Shown piece by piece: positions 1 to 10,719 of a DNA stretch of 64,000 nucleotides (its first letter is position 1; every line of letters begins with the position of its first letter). The position numbers were made by a program, and so were the translations under genes. Location of the stretch: contig JAGFBZ010000861.1 of assembly GCA_018398805.1 (NCBI GenBank), positions 1,031,501 through 1,095,500 on the forward strand, given 5' to 3'. Below the pieces are notes generated by a model that was given only the letters and a program-made list of their open reading frames with translations, made no database searches and was not told where the DNA came from. Source of the stretch: Hirundichthys speculiger (taxonomy: Eukaryota; Chordata; Actinopteri; Beloniformes; Exocoetidae).

Positions 1-684
1 AGTCTGTCTCGGAAACAAGCTAAGCATTACATACTTTACTGCTTATTTGACTCCTTATACTGTGACCAACGCCTGAATGGCTGCCTGACAAATGGTAAAC
101 GATATCCATGGAATCTCTGTTTAGGCACCATCTGGGGCATTTTTAAATCAAATTAATTAAACTGGAAAGCTGAGGAGCAGTGGTATCTGGACACAATCTT
201 TTGAAATGTATAACTAACCAATACAAGTCTCGAGTGTGCAGATATTATAAATCAGACTAAATGATCAGACAATCCTACACACAGAACCTGTGAACCTGTG
301 CACAATTTCAGAAATTGTTTAATAAATCATGGATGGGACACAAGAGGTGCAAAAATGTCAAATCTAGGATTAGAGGTAAAAGATCAGATCAAAGACAGCT
401 TAAACAAGAAGTATGGAGGATACTTTGTGTGTGGGAGCCTGTCATTCAAAAACAAACAAGACACACCACCAGACCTGACTACTCAGGTGGTCAGAGAAAA
501 ATATTGGTTTAGCTGTTTGACTGACAGCACTGAAGTCTGCTCTGGATATGGGTCCTGACCTTGAATTAACTGCCATCCCAGTAAAATTCTGAAAACACTA
601 AAAGGTCAAAATCACAACTTCTATCTTTCACAGCAAGAACTGAGTGATTTGATTTTTCTAAGATACCGATACACCTGCACCTAC
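1..684 (-). other. ehbp1: ehbp1 intron after coding exon 8 (partial)
   Basis: Starts at the GTAGGT donor next to coding exon 8 and runs off the window. I see no further exon, RNA gene or recognisable transposon in it. Confidence 0.85.
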
Positions 685-822
685 CTTCCTCATCTGGATC
701 ACCAAACGGGTTGAGGTGGTTTGGATGAAGGTCATCATCGGGCTCATCGAAGGGATTGATGCTCATGGCAGGAGCGGTTTCCTGATCCTCGTCTTCCAAG
801 AAGTTCAGCTTGTTAATTAGCT
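685..822 (-). CDS. ehbp1: ehbp1 coding exon 8 (first two NPF motifs)
   Basis: Encodes about residues 251-296, opening ELINKLNFLEDEDQ. It carries two Asn-Pro-Phe motifs in acidic context, SINPFDEPD near residue 273 and LNPFGDPDEE near residue 288. NPF motifs bind the EH domains of EHD-family recycling ATPases, which gives EHBP1 its name. The acceptor is AACAG and the donor is GAAG|GTAGGT. The length is 138 nt, again phase 1-1 and divisible by three. The next exon, which should carry further NPF motifs, lies left of the window. Confidence 0.97.
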
Positions 823-2127
823 CTGTTATCAGAAAGTCCAGGAAAGACTTATTTAAATGAACCAATAACAAAAAGGCCAGCAGGTAAAAGAACAAAACAC
901 TTACCAAAATGCAAAAACACACATTCACAAATCCAGATGTTTAAAATCTGCACTTGGAGTGAACCGTGAGCAGAAAGACCTTTCAGTCTTGCATTAGCGT
1001 TCCCTCTTGATGGGGAACGCTGCCTAAACTTCTGTTAGTCCCTCAGCCACCTCAGCACTCAGCAGTGCATGAACAGCAGTGGCATTCTGGGAAAATTTCT
1101 GCAGTATGGGGGGTTACTGTGGGAGACTAAAGAAAGCATGGAGTTGCTATGGAGATCCTGGCGGCAGAGGCTAAAACTTGTCCACTTAATCTTCATCGTA
1201 GTCGCTGTAGCTCAATCGCACGCTGCCGGGATGTGGGTCAGTTTGAAAAGGTTGTAAATATGTTTCAGGTTTGACGACAAGAGACGCCCCTTAAAGCTAC
1301 ATGAGAATTTGACCAAGAAAAAGAGGGCTGTGGGCACATGTCCCTTGGTATATGCAGTGTGGCTATGTGGCTAAGTGTCTGTAGCTGATAAGAGGTGCAG
1401 CACTTCTCCTCTTTCCTTCTTGGTGACAAAGTGCATGGCCTATTTTAGGCAATGGCAAGTAAACATGTGGAGGGTATTTACATTTATTCCGTGTTTACTA
1501 ATGCCTTCCTGACTATTCATTATTAAAGCAGAGGAAACTAAGGCTGCAAAGAAAGTGCAGCAATTTCCTTAAAAAGCCTAACAAGCCCACTTACTGTTCC
1601 CCCAGGGGCTCTGTAAGAGCACCACAAATACAACTGAGAGCAATTTTTCATTTTTCCTGAAACAAATACTCATTTTATAGAGGTAGAACTAAATAAATGT
1701 GACATGTCGGCTTTGGTTCACTTCAAATTGCAGTAAAGGAAAGGGGAAGATCCCATTATCAAAAACAACAAGAACAAAAAAAAAAAGGATGAACACAAAG
1801 TGGTGTGTTCACAAAACCATGTACAGCACATCTTATGGCCCAAGTTAAAACTGTGATATCACATGAGCACAACACGATCACAATACCAATGTCAGGGAGG
1901 ATCAAGGAGGTGGTTGGGTTGGAGGGGGTGGAGCCAAAGGGAAGGAGAACCAAAATCTTAGGAATACTGGAAAAAGAAGTATTACAGAAGAATAAATATA
2001 TAGACAGAAACGGTGGTAGTGATGGTAGGGTAAAGGTCAGACACGGTTCACAAGTCAACTTAAAAAAAAAAGAAAACGAATCAAGGAAGACAGGAGGAAC
2101 AAGGTGAAAGAAAGGTGAAAAAAAGAC
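823..2127 (-). other. ehbp1: ehbp1 intron between coding exons 7 and 8
   Basis: A 1.3-kb intron with no recognised transposon. It contains a 9-bp perfect hairpin at 996-1021 and a short A-run near 1777. Open frames here do not resemble any protein I know. Confidence 0.85.
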
Positions 2128-2244
2128 CTTGGGAGGAAGCAGCAGGCTTAGCTGTTGCTTTACGTGCTCTCTTGTGAACACCACCATCATCATCATCATC
2201 ATCCCCATGTAAGCAGCTGAGGGCATTCAACTGGTTTACTATCT
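2128..2244 (-). CDS. ehbp1: ehbp1 coding exon 7 (likely cassette exon, Asp run and basic tail)
   Basis: Encodes about residues 212-250. It starts E-IVNQLNALSCLHG, then has six Asp codons from a (GAT)n microsatellite, then a basic HKRARKATAKP segment and PAASSQ. Its 117 nt are divisible by three with phase 1 at both ends, so it can be skipped without changing the frame. The acceptor is TTTACAG; the donor AAG|GTCTTT is weak, which fits optional use. Its opening resembles the start of coding exon 8, so the two may be duplicated or alternative versions of one linker unit. It fits the human EHBP1 linker only loosely. Confidence 0.85.
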
Positions 2245-3656
2245 CTGTAAATGACAGGTCCATACAGGAAGGAAGAATAGCAGTGAACAAGGCAAAACAG
2301 CAGATCGTGTGCAGAATATCCACACATAACCATAACACACACTCCCCTCGCTCTCACACACATATTCATACTAGGAGAAAGAAAATGCATATTATGAGGT
2401 CTTAAATTTTCATGTCAGATGACTGATAAGGCCGTACTGGTTGAAAGGAGGATGTGTCCTGATAGTAACACTGATGACTAAAGAAGAATGAACGCATGTG
2501 CTCTGATAGTGTTGGTTTGATCGACTCTGTACAAGAATCAATACTTAGAATTAACACCCTGGCCAAAACAGTACGTGTCTACTACAAAACTGAAAAAAAT
2601 GTAAATCCTTTAATGCTAAAAGTTGCTTGGTGATCACTTTGATAAAACTAACACTCACACAGACACACAAACATCCACACACAGAGAGTTCCAAGGAGAC
2701 TGAAATATTTAAATACTGCATAAAAAAAGAAGACATGAGAGAACAAATCGTTTATAGAGTATGCATTGGTTAGCCTAGACTTAGTAATGCTCGGGCAGCT
2801 TGTTGGCTCGTTCCGTGGAAGCATTAAAGGAAGAATATGGTTGTAGGAAGTTTTGGCAGCTCGGCCCGGCCTTTGATTTAGAGATGCGTGCTAGTGAAGC
2901 AATGCTGTAGGCGCTCAATGCATATACATATAAATGAGATGAAGAGCGGGGAACGGAAAAGAAAGAAGAGAAAGCATGAAGCTTAACGTGAAGAGGTGCC
3001 GCTTTGAAAAGTTGGATTAAGCAAAGCAGGAAGCAGCAAGGCCCATACATCAGACCACAGAAAGAATCCTCAACATGAATGTATGGAAGGAGGCAAGCGA
3101 CCATCAGTTTACCAGACCGACCAAAACAAGGAGGGGGGAGCAGGCGGTAACAGGGGTATGGACTATAGCAGCCAAAGCAACACAAAAAAAACCTTGAAGC
3201 TGACAGAACATAGTTAAAAACCATCATGAATTTACAAATTCTCAGTGCCTTTTATGTGTGGAAGATGCACACCCACGCACACTCAAAGATACATCAAATG
3301 AGGAGGGGAGGGTGAAGAAAGAAGCAAAGTTGATGCCCCACATGACGCCTTGGGTTGTGTGATTATTCAGGAGGGTCAAAGAGTTTACCTGCCAGTTAAA
3401 GTCGTCAGTTTGGAAAACTCATCTGGATATTTTACAGAAGTATAACTGACAACAAAGTTTTTACTGGATTAGACGAGTGCAAAACAACTTGTGTGACAGA
3501 CTTAAAACAGACGGACTTACCATCAACACAGTGACCAGCCGTAAACACACCACTATTTTGACAAAAGACGGTTGATTACGACAGATATATCTCTAATCTT
3601 CAACAACCATTGATCTGTTTTGATCTCTTGCCTATCAAAGAGAGAAAAGTTCACAC
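2245..3656 (-). other. ehbp1: ehbp1 intron between coding exons 6 and 7
   Basis: A 1.4-kb intron of ordinary complexity. The antisense frame at 2781-3227 has no recognisable domain. No transposon or RNA gene was seen. Confidence 0.85.
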
Positions 3657-3796
3657 CTGTGATTTTGGCAGCCTTCTCCTCTTGGTTGACCCGGTTCTCT
3701 TCATCCTCCTCGTTCTCCTCCTCGAAGTCGTCTAGGTTGCCGATGTCAGCCTGCTTCATGCTCATCAGGCTGGCCAGGCTCTGCATGTCCTCATCA
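3657..3796 (-). CDS. ehbp1: ehbp1 coding exon 6 (acidic linker after the C2 domain)
   Basis: Completes the split Thr codon and encodes about residues 166-211, beginning DEDMQSLASLMSMKQADIGN. A strongly acidic run of Glu/Asp residues follows, then NRVNQEEKAAKIT. This matches the linker that follows the C2 domain in EHBP1 and is probably flexible. The acceptor is TTTCAG. The donor is ACAG|GTGTGA, giving phase 1, so the first base of a Glu codon is left for either coding exon 7 or coding exon 8. Length 140 nt. Confidence 0.97.
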
Positions 3797-5005
3797 CTGA
3801 AACACAGAGACCAGCCTCATGTTGATGGACAGTAGGAGTGAATCCCAGGAGATAAAACAGGCCTATGCATTTATGAAAACACACTTCTGTCATATAAAAT
3901 GACAGAAGATATGACTACACACATAGATGAATAACTAAAAACCAATGCATCTGCACTGTATTGTGAATATATTTATTACAAAAGATGAAGGTACCCATAC
4001 AGTACATACAGTATTGTGATCAGTCTGAGTAATTCCCTTGTTTTTCTCTAATTTCTTCAATGCAGACCTGCAGCTCCACACCTTTCTGTTACATATGGCT
4101 TTTTAAACATTAAGTTTCTCCTTCAGCTTGTCCTCTCAAACCATTTTACAATCCGTCGCATCAGTGTGCCAATTTCTACATTATTTATTGTACTTTATGC
4201 CATCACCCCCTCCCATTCCCTTGATACCACCGCTCCATCATAATCACTGTATTCTCCTCTCTCCTCTTTGTGTTTCCCAGGCCCGTGGGCTCATTTGAAC
4301 TGGTGTGATGGAGTTTGTTTGTGTGTGGCCGACATCCTTCCCTGAAGGGTTAACAAGGGTTACGCGCCATCGACCCGCCATCCACGCCACGACAAAGGCT
4401 TCTCTGCTCTGTTCTGCTGTGTGCATGTGTGTTGGGGGGGGCTTTAAATTAAAGCTGCAGCTTTGATATAATGATGAATAACAAAGTGGCAAACACTGGT
4501 TGAGGATGTGTGTCCACAAATGACAGTTGGGGATAAGATTAAAAAAAAAACGAAAACTGAACAGTGAGTGAGTGACAGCATGTGTGCCTTAAAAAGAAAA
4601 AAAAGAAGAAGGGGGAAATAGAAGGACATATTTAATAAAAAGATATAACCATTTTGCTCCATCGACTCCATCAAATCAGACATGAAGGCGCTACTTAAAA
4701 CTTAAATATTGGCGTTTTCAAACTTGGATGGTGAGAATTTACATCTAAAGGGGAGTTTAAGAAGTGAATAATGTGGATGCTGTATTGTTTTCATCCTCCA
4801 GTTTGTATGAAACCTCTCAGTTTTCAATGATCTCAATCGGATAAAACAAAAGACTATGGTGTCATAAAACATACACATGGACCGGGGTTCTGTTGAGATG
4901 AATCTACATCAACATGCTTAACTGTTTTTACCTTAATAGCTTCATTTCAAAATACTGGAAACACTGCCAAGACCAAAACAAGGCCACAAAAATGAGATGA
5001 CTTAC
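3797..5005 (-). other. ehbp1: ehbp1 intron between coding exons 5 and 6
   Basis: A 1.2-kb intron without recognisable repeats, apart from short A-runs near 4540 and 4590-4610. Confidence 0.85.
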
Positions 5006-5187
5006 GTGGCCTTTCCCTCCCGGAGGAAGATGCAGGAGAGAGAGAACTGCAGCGTGGCGGACACCACCTTCTTCGAAAGGGGTTTAAACTTGAGTTTGAC
5101 ATCCGTCTGTGTGGGCATCGGACTGGCATACTGCTTCATGTTAATACTGCTGGTAGCTAAGGCCTTCCTCCGCCCTGATGGAGACTC
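5006..5187 (-). CDS. ehbp1: ehbp1 coding exon 5 (end of NT-C2 domain)
   Basis: Encodes about residues 105-165. It starts ESPSGRRKALATSSINMKQY and continues through a Lys-rich segment (LKFKPLSKK) and a hydrophobic strand (LQFSLSCIFLREGKA), closing the NT-C2 beta sandwich. The acceptor is CTGTAG and the donor is AC|GTAAGT, splitting a Thr codon that coding exon 6 completes with T. The length is 182 nt, with an open frame throughout. This is the largest block of the C2 domain in one exon. Confidence 0.97.
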
Positions 5188-8100
5188 CTACAGACAGAGA
5201 CAGAGGCGCAAGACATTTTATTTAACAGAATACAGGCAAAACAATCCCAACCAACAGAGGACAAGAGGCATAAAAGTGAAGGAGAATCCTTCTGGTCATC
5301 ATCACATATGACCGAAGCGATCAAAGGATCACGTGCATATGGTCACTTTATGCTGGTAAAGCTGACAGCAGCTCCCTGCCGTGTTCCTCATTGTGAATTC
5401 TGCTGTAAAATCCGTTCTAATATTTCCTATCAAAGTTCCAAGCTGAAGCCATTTTGGCAGCGCTTCTTTTTCAGAGATTTGCTCTGGGCCAGGGGAAGGC
5501 AGTCAAATTGGAATTTGGGAATATGCCAGAGACCAGGTGATAAGAGTAACAGAATCAGTGATATTGGCCTGTGTGTGCACGCGCACACACAAACTGCTCA
5601 CCAAAGAACTGAATATTAAGGAAAGGAACTGCAGAAAAGCCTTGTCACTGACTGCTAGATATGGAAACTGAACAGTTGGGGATGTTGAAGCCTTTTGTCT
5701 GCTGCTCCCTCCAACAAGAACTGATGGCTTTTGTCTGCTGCGAGTCTGGCTATGGGAGCACCATGCTGTCAGCGAATATCACAACGCTTCACCACCTTGC
5801 TGTGTTGATAGCACTGACGTACAATTCCCACATTTTCTATTTTGCCTCCTCTCTTTTAACCAATTCTGTTTTTGATGGGTAACATCCACATTTCCTACTT
5901 AAATTAGGTGTCTTCATTTTTAAGGCGGGAGAAGCTGATCCTCGGATAGAAATGGAAGCCGACCAGAATCACACACTGGTGGACAAATGTCTCTTCGCAA
6001 CTCGTGTGAAATGAAATCTACAGGCAGCAGAAAAGCACATTAAAGCATGGGATGTCTAAAAAGCAGCATACAACGGTACACACAAACGCACTCTTCTGCT
6101 TTTATACCACAGTGAAATACCTTCTTGTCTCAGCTGTGAATCCGGCCCGGAGGATTCATCCTCTCATGTGCACTATGCCGAGCAGCCTGCTCTCTTTCAC
6201 ACCACACCAGTTCGAGAGCACATATACATATACACATACGCTCCGGCGTGTAAGCTAGATAAACCGATACGGGCCCTTTACATCGTCTGCTCCTTGATGT
6301 CTTCACACACAAAAACGTAGATTCTGCTTGAGACGTTTTGGCTCTGTTGGGAAAACTCAATCTCAGCCTTATCGGCGAGTACTGCAGGCTATTCTTCCAC
6401 ACGCACACACGAGATTTGTATCAGAACAGAGTGGTAAAGCTTTTGGTAATGTAGTGAAAAACTAATCAAGCTCCAAATAGATGTTACAAAACCACAAGTT
6501 ACCCACAGGAGTACAAACATTTTGTGTAAATGTGTGGTAAATAAAAATCTCACTTTGCATAACCATGAAAAAAAAAAGCAAATTCTGTTCCTGGAAACAT
6601 GGAGAATAAAACAATATGATATAACTGAGGAAGTGATCCATATACATCACATCATGTCTAACAACCATACTGGAATAATCTATCACTTTATACACATTTA
6701 AGAAATGTTCAAACTCGACAGGTCTATTTCTGTTGTGATTCATGCAGGGTCAGGATGAATCTCCATTTGAAGAGCATCATTTGAAGAAGGTGGGCCTCGA
6801 TACATTTCTGAACCAAATCAGGTCTGGTTCAATTTAAATATGAATACAAATGTACAGTCCTAAAGGCAGAACAATGTCGCTTGTGATATTTTTGTACATG
6901 CTTTGGATCCACAGTTTCGTTCCAGGATATCTTCCTTTTGAGGCTGTGACTCATGTTGGCCGACAGAAACCAGTTACTTTGTTGGAAGTTTGAAAGCTCC
7001 GTTAGAGAAGTTGTCCAAGACATACGTGATCTCATGTCTTATCACACACATGTTGGTTTAATTTATAAATTAAGAACAAAATACACAGAACAGATAGAAC
7101 CACTACTAAACCTGTGCTTTGGTTTGAACAACGAAGATGAACTAGAAGAGTGAAAACGCAGCCTTTCTTGCTTTCCAAAAGGCCATTGAAAGAAGGGCTG
7201 TAATCTCAATAAATGCACCAAATAAAAGCCATCAAGGGACATAAGAAAAGAAGTAAAAATCATTAAAGGGATTGGCACAATATTGGCTTTCTGGTCAATA
7301 TGAGGCCTTTATGTATTGAAAAGCCAATTTAAAACTGCCAGCACCTTTTCAATTACATTTTATTCTTTGAACATTGTCGGTTAAACTGCTACAGCGTATG
7401 AAAATGGAAGCAATTAAGTCAGGCAGAGTTTGTAAATATTGGGACCAATGAAGAAGTTCCAACATTTCAGAATCATATGTCCACATTTAAAAATGTTTTT
7501 GTCAAACTAGATCACCAATTGTTTTTTTGTTTGTTTTTTTAACAGCCAATCCTCTGAGTCACTCCTGTCTTTCCATTCTTCCATCCTCAACAGTCCATCT
7601 CATTGAACTCTCCACATCCACACCCATCTTTGCCTCCTCTTTCCTCCCTCCCTTCCTGCTCAAACCAATAATTAAATAAAAAGAAAAGAAACCAACCGAC
7701 TCACGAGCGAGGCCACTTGACATTTCGTGCTGACATTTGAGACTTGTCGCTTTGGCTAGGGAACATAATGACGTATCACTGCAACACCGCCAACCCCTCT
7801 CTCCCTCCACCTCTTATCTCTCTGCAGATTACACCCTGGCTATTATACTAAGCTAATAGCACATGTAGATACTTTATGAATGAATTTGCCAAATGCACCA
7901 AACACTTAAGAGGAGGGGATTTAGCAAAAGGAGGATAGGAGAGGCGGGAGGTGAGGGGGGGCTTTGAAAAATAGGAAATATTTAAGGATATGCAAATAAT
8001 CCAGCGAAAGAATGGAATAACCATTTCAACAGATTTGAGTAGTGCCGGCAAACAATGGAAATCTGCTCCATTTCCCTGGATGTTACTTGTCAATCATGGT

Positions 8101-10700
8101 GTGTGTTTGAAAGAACGTGTGTGTGTGGTGTGTGTGTGTGTGTGTGTTTTGGGGGTGGAGGGTAACCAGGATTAGGGTGACTAGGAGGATATGACAATGT
8201 GTAAAATGAAAGGGAAGGACAATGCAGAAGTTTAATTTATTAGAGGATAGGACTATCAATGCGCTCTCTTTTTCTGAGCCAAGAGAATGACTAAATTCTT
8301 GAGAGCGTGTGTGTCACGGTGTGTGTACATAACGGCCACACTGGGAGTGAGAGGAAGAAAGACAAAAAAAAAGAAAGAGGGACAGAATGAGTGGCTTTAT
8401 GCTGCCCCCTACCTGCAGCCCCTTCGTAACTGCAGAGCACCATTAAAAACCAAGGGTTAACTCTGACTTGAAATTTTGCACCACACTCATAAAAGCAGGC
8501 TGCAGTGAAGAGGCAAGAGTAACCAAAGCTCAAACCGACCTACAGACACTCCTCAGTCTCTTATTTTTTTCCCCAGACATGACTTCCAGTCAGTACGGGC
8601 TGCGTTTGTGCTGGAGCAGTGTGTGTTTTAGAGTACCAGTCCTGCCCCTCTCCCCTGGTGCCAGCTGGCCTTGGATCGATCCACAGATGCTCCCCTGGTG
8701 GGGGGGCAGGGGTCAGGGCAGGAGGGTGCCCGGGGGTCCTGCTGAATCCCTCTGCCCTAAAATGCCAATGGGATGGGCTGGAGAAAGGAGGGGCGGGGAC
8801 CCTTTTGTCACTAAGAAATGGATTAATTAGGCTGAGTGCTAAAAGAACCGGGCTTCTTTGTTAAGACCTGGTACACACACTGACAGTCGGGCAATGCTGC
8901 TGCATGGTGAACAAAAAGAATAAACGTCCAGCACACATACACACAGACCGGCTAATGGCTTTTAAAAATGACTTCTATCACTCTTCCCTAATAAACCCTA
9001 CACTTTTATCATCAATTCAAAAAGCATTACTTATTAGTGGACTCCTGTTCCATTTGGACAGGTCTGTAAAGGCACAAATATCACAACTTCTCTGTCAAGT
9101 ACTCCAATGTTAGCAGTTTTATTGTGCAACTGTTTTTTGTTTCTCTTTTGTTTTTTATTTTTAAATAACTGAAGTGAGTGCTACGATGTTTCGTATGTTG
9201 TTGATAGAGACAGGAGATTAAAACATGGTTTGTGTATTACAAGCACGATAAGTGATGAATCACTGGTTCCACATCAAGCAGATGATAATCTGACTTAAGC
9301 CTGCTGCCATAAAACAAAACACTGCTGAACTGGGGAGAAAGGGACAACCTGAGGTCATCTACGTGTGAAACACACCACAGCTTTTAACTTTTCCTCTCCA
9401 CCCAAAACTGTGCAAGCCCTTTTCATTTCGTATTCAGGTGATTCAGAACCCCCCCAAAAGCCAAACTCAATTTATATAGCAAAACAATATAGGGGAAGCG
9501 GCGATTAGCGCTCGACCCCCAACACACAGAATCACCAGGCTCCGTCTGGATGCAACAGTCAGCAGATTGGAGGTGTGGCGCTCAGTGCTATTCCACTTGC
9601 CTCAAGGTCAAAGTTATTGGAAATGGAGACATCCAATGTGCTCACATCTCTCTTTGAATCCGCATACAATGGAGTGATTCCTCTGTGTCTATTTGGCATC
9701 CCCTAATAACTGATAAGGCAGCCCTTTTTCCATACAATCTACGAATGCCACACTATAGGCATTATAGATACACACATACACACACACAGATTAAGACCAT
9801 TTTTTTTCATCTGCTACTATTATATGTAAGGATTTTTTTTTCTCCCCCAAGGAGTAAGTGTGTGTGTCTGTGTGTATTTTGAAGGCAACAATGGATATAA
9901 AAGGCATGCAATACAATCACTTTGATTATGTGAATTACAATGACAATGGTCTCAATAATGTGTATGAACTGTGCAAATAGCTTTTATGTGTCCTGTCAGA
10001 CACGCAGTCACATACTGACACGCAAGCAGAAAAGCAGGACCTCGAGATTTCTCTTTACCAGAACGACGCCATGGCAAAGATTTAAAATAAGACCCCCAAA
10101 ATGGAACTTCTTTTGCTGATCGCCATCTTGCCCTGGGGAGGGGGAACAACAAAAATATGACTAAAGCTTGACAAACTGTCAAGGGAAAGTGTGAGAAGAA
10201 AGTCGGGGACGAGAGCAGGAGAAGAGCGATTAGTCACAACAAGAGCAGGATTAGGCTTGTTTTGAAGGAAAGGATGCTGGATTTCAGCACAGTGTGTCCC
10301 ACAGTGTTGGATGAATGTGGTTTAGAATGACAGTGAGCTGCAGACATGGAGTCCTTTTTGTGTAACACTAAGAAACTGAATATGGGAGAGACAGGCGGGC
10401 GATTACTGCCAAGTACAGGAACAATCAGCACAGGACTTGACTCATGAGACAAGAGAAGCAGACTCCATGGTGGTAGAAGGTAAACACATAATAATCAGCC
10501 GCAGTGTGCAGGCAACAACTGGAGACAGAAACTTGGATGGAGATTACAGTCCAAACCTTGAGAGAAGATGTTAAGATAAGAGAAGTTGATTTCAGTCATT
10601 TCAATTTTATATAGTTTTATGGAAAGATAACAGAGAAAACATGGTGATGGAGAAATACAGGGTCTATACGAAACATTTATTTCTCTCCTCCCACTGAACT
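5188..10700 (-). other. ehbp1: ehbp1 intron (coding exons 4-5), transposon-poor left part
   Basis: The left 5.5 kb of a 23-kb intron. Apart from short CA/GT tracts near 5570-5590, 8117-8147 and 9770-9790 I see only unique-looking sequence. No exon or RNA gene could be supported. Confidence 0.7.
8117..8147. repeat. (GT)n microsatellite
   Basis: An interrupted GT tract of about 30 bp, with one GG interruption. Confidence 0.9.
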
Positions 10701-10719
10701 ATCAAAACAGGCTACATGG

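Noticed and set aside
1759..2226. 155-codon minus-strand frame overlapping coding exon 7
   Set aside because: It is in a different frame from the ehbp1 reading and runs into intron; the exon frame is set by the splice phases and the INQLN-type match.
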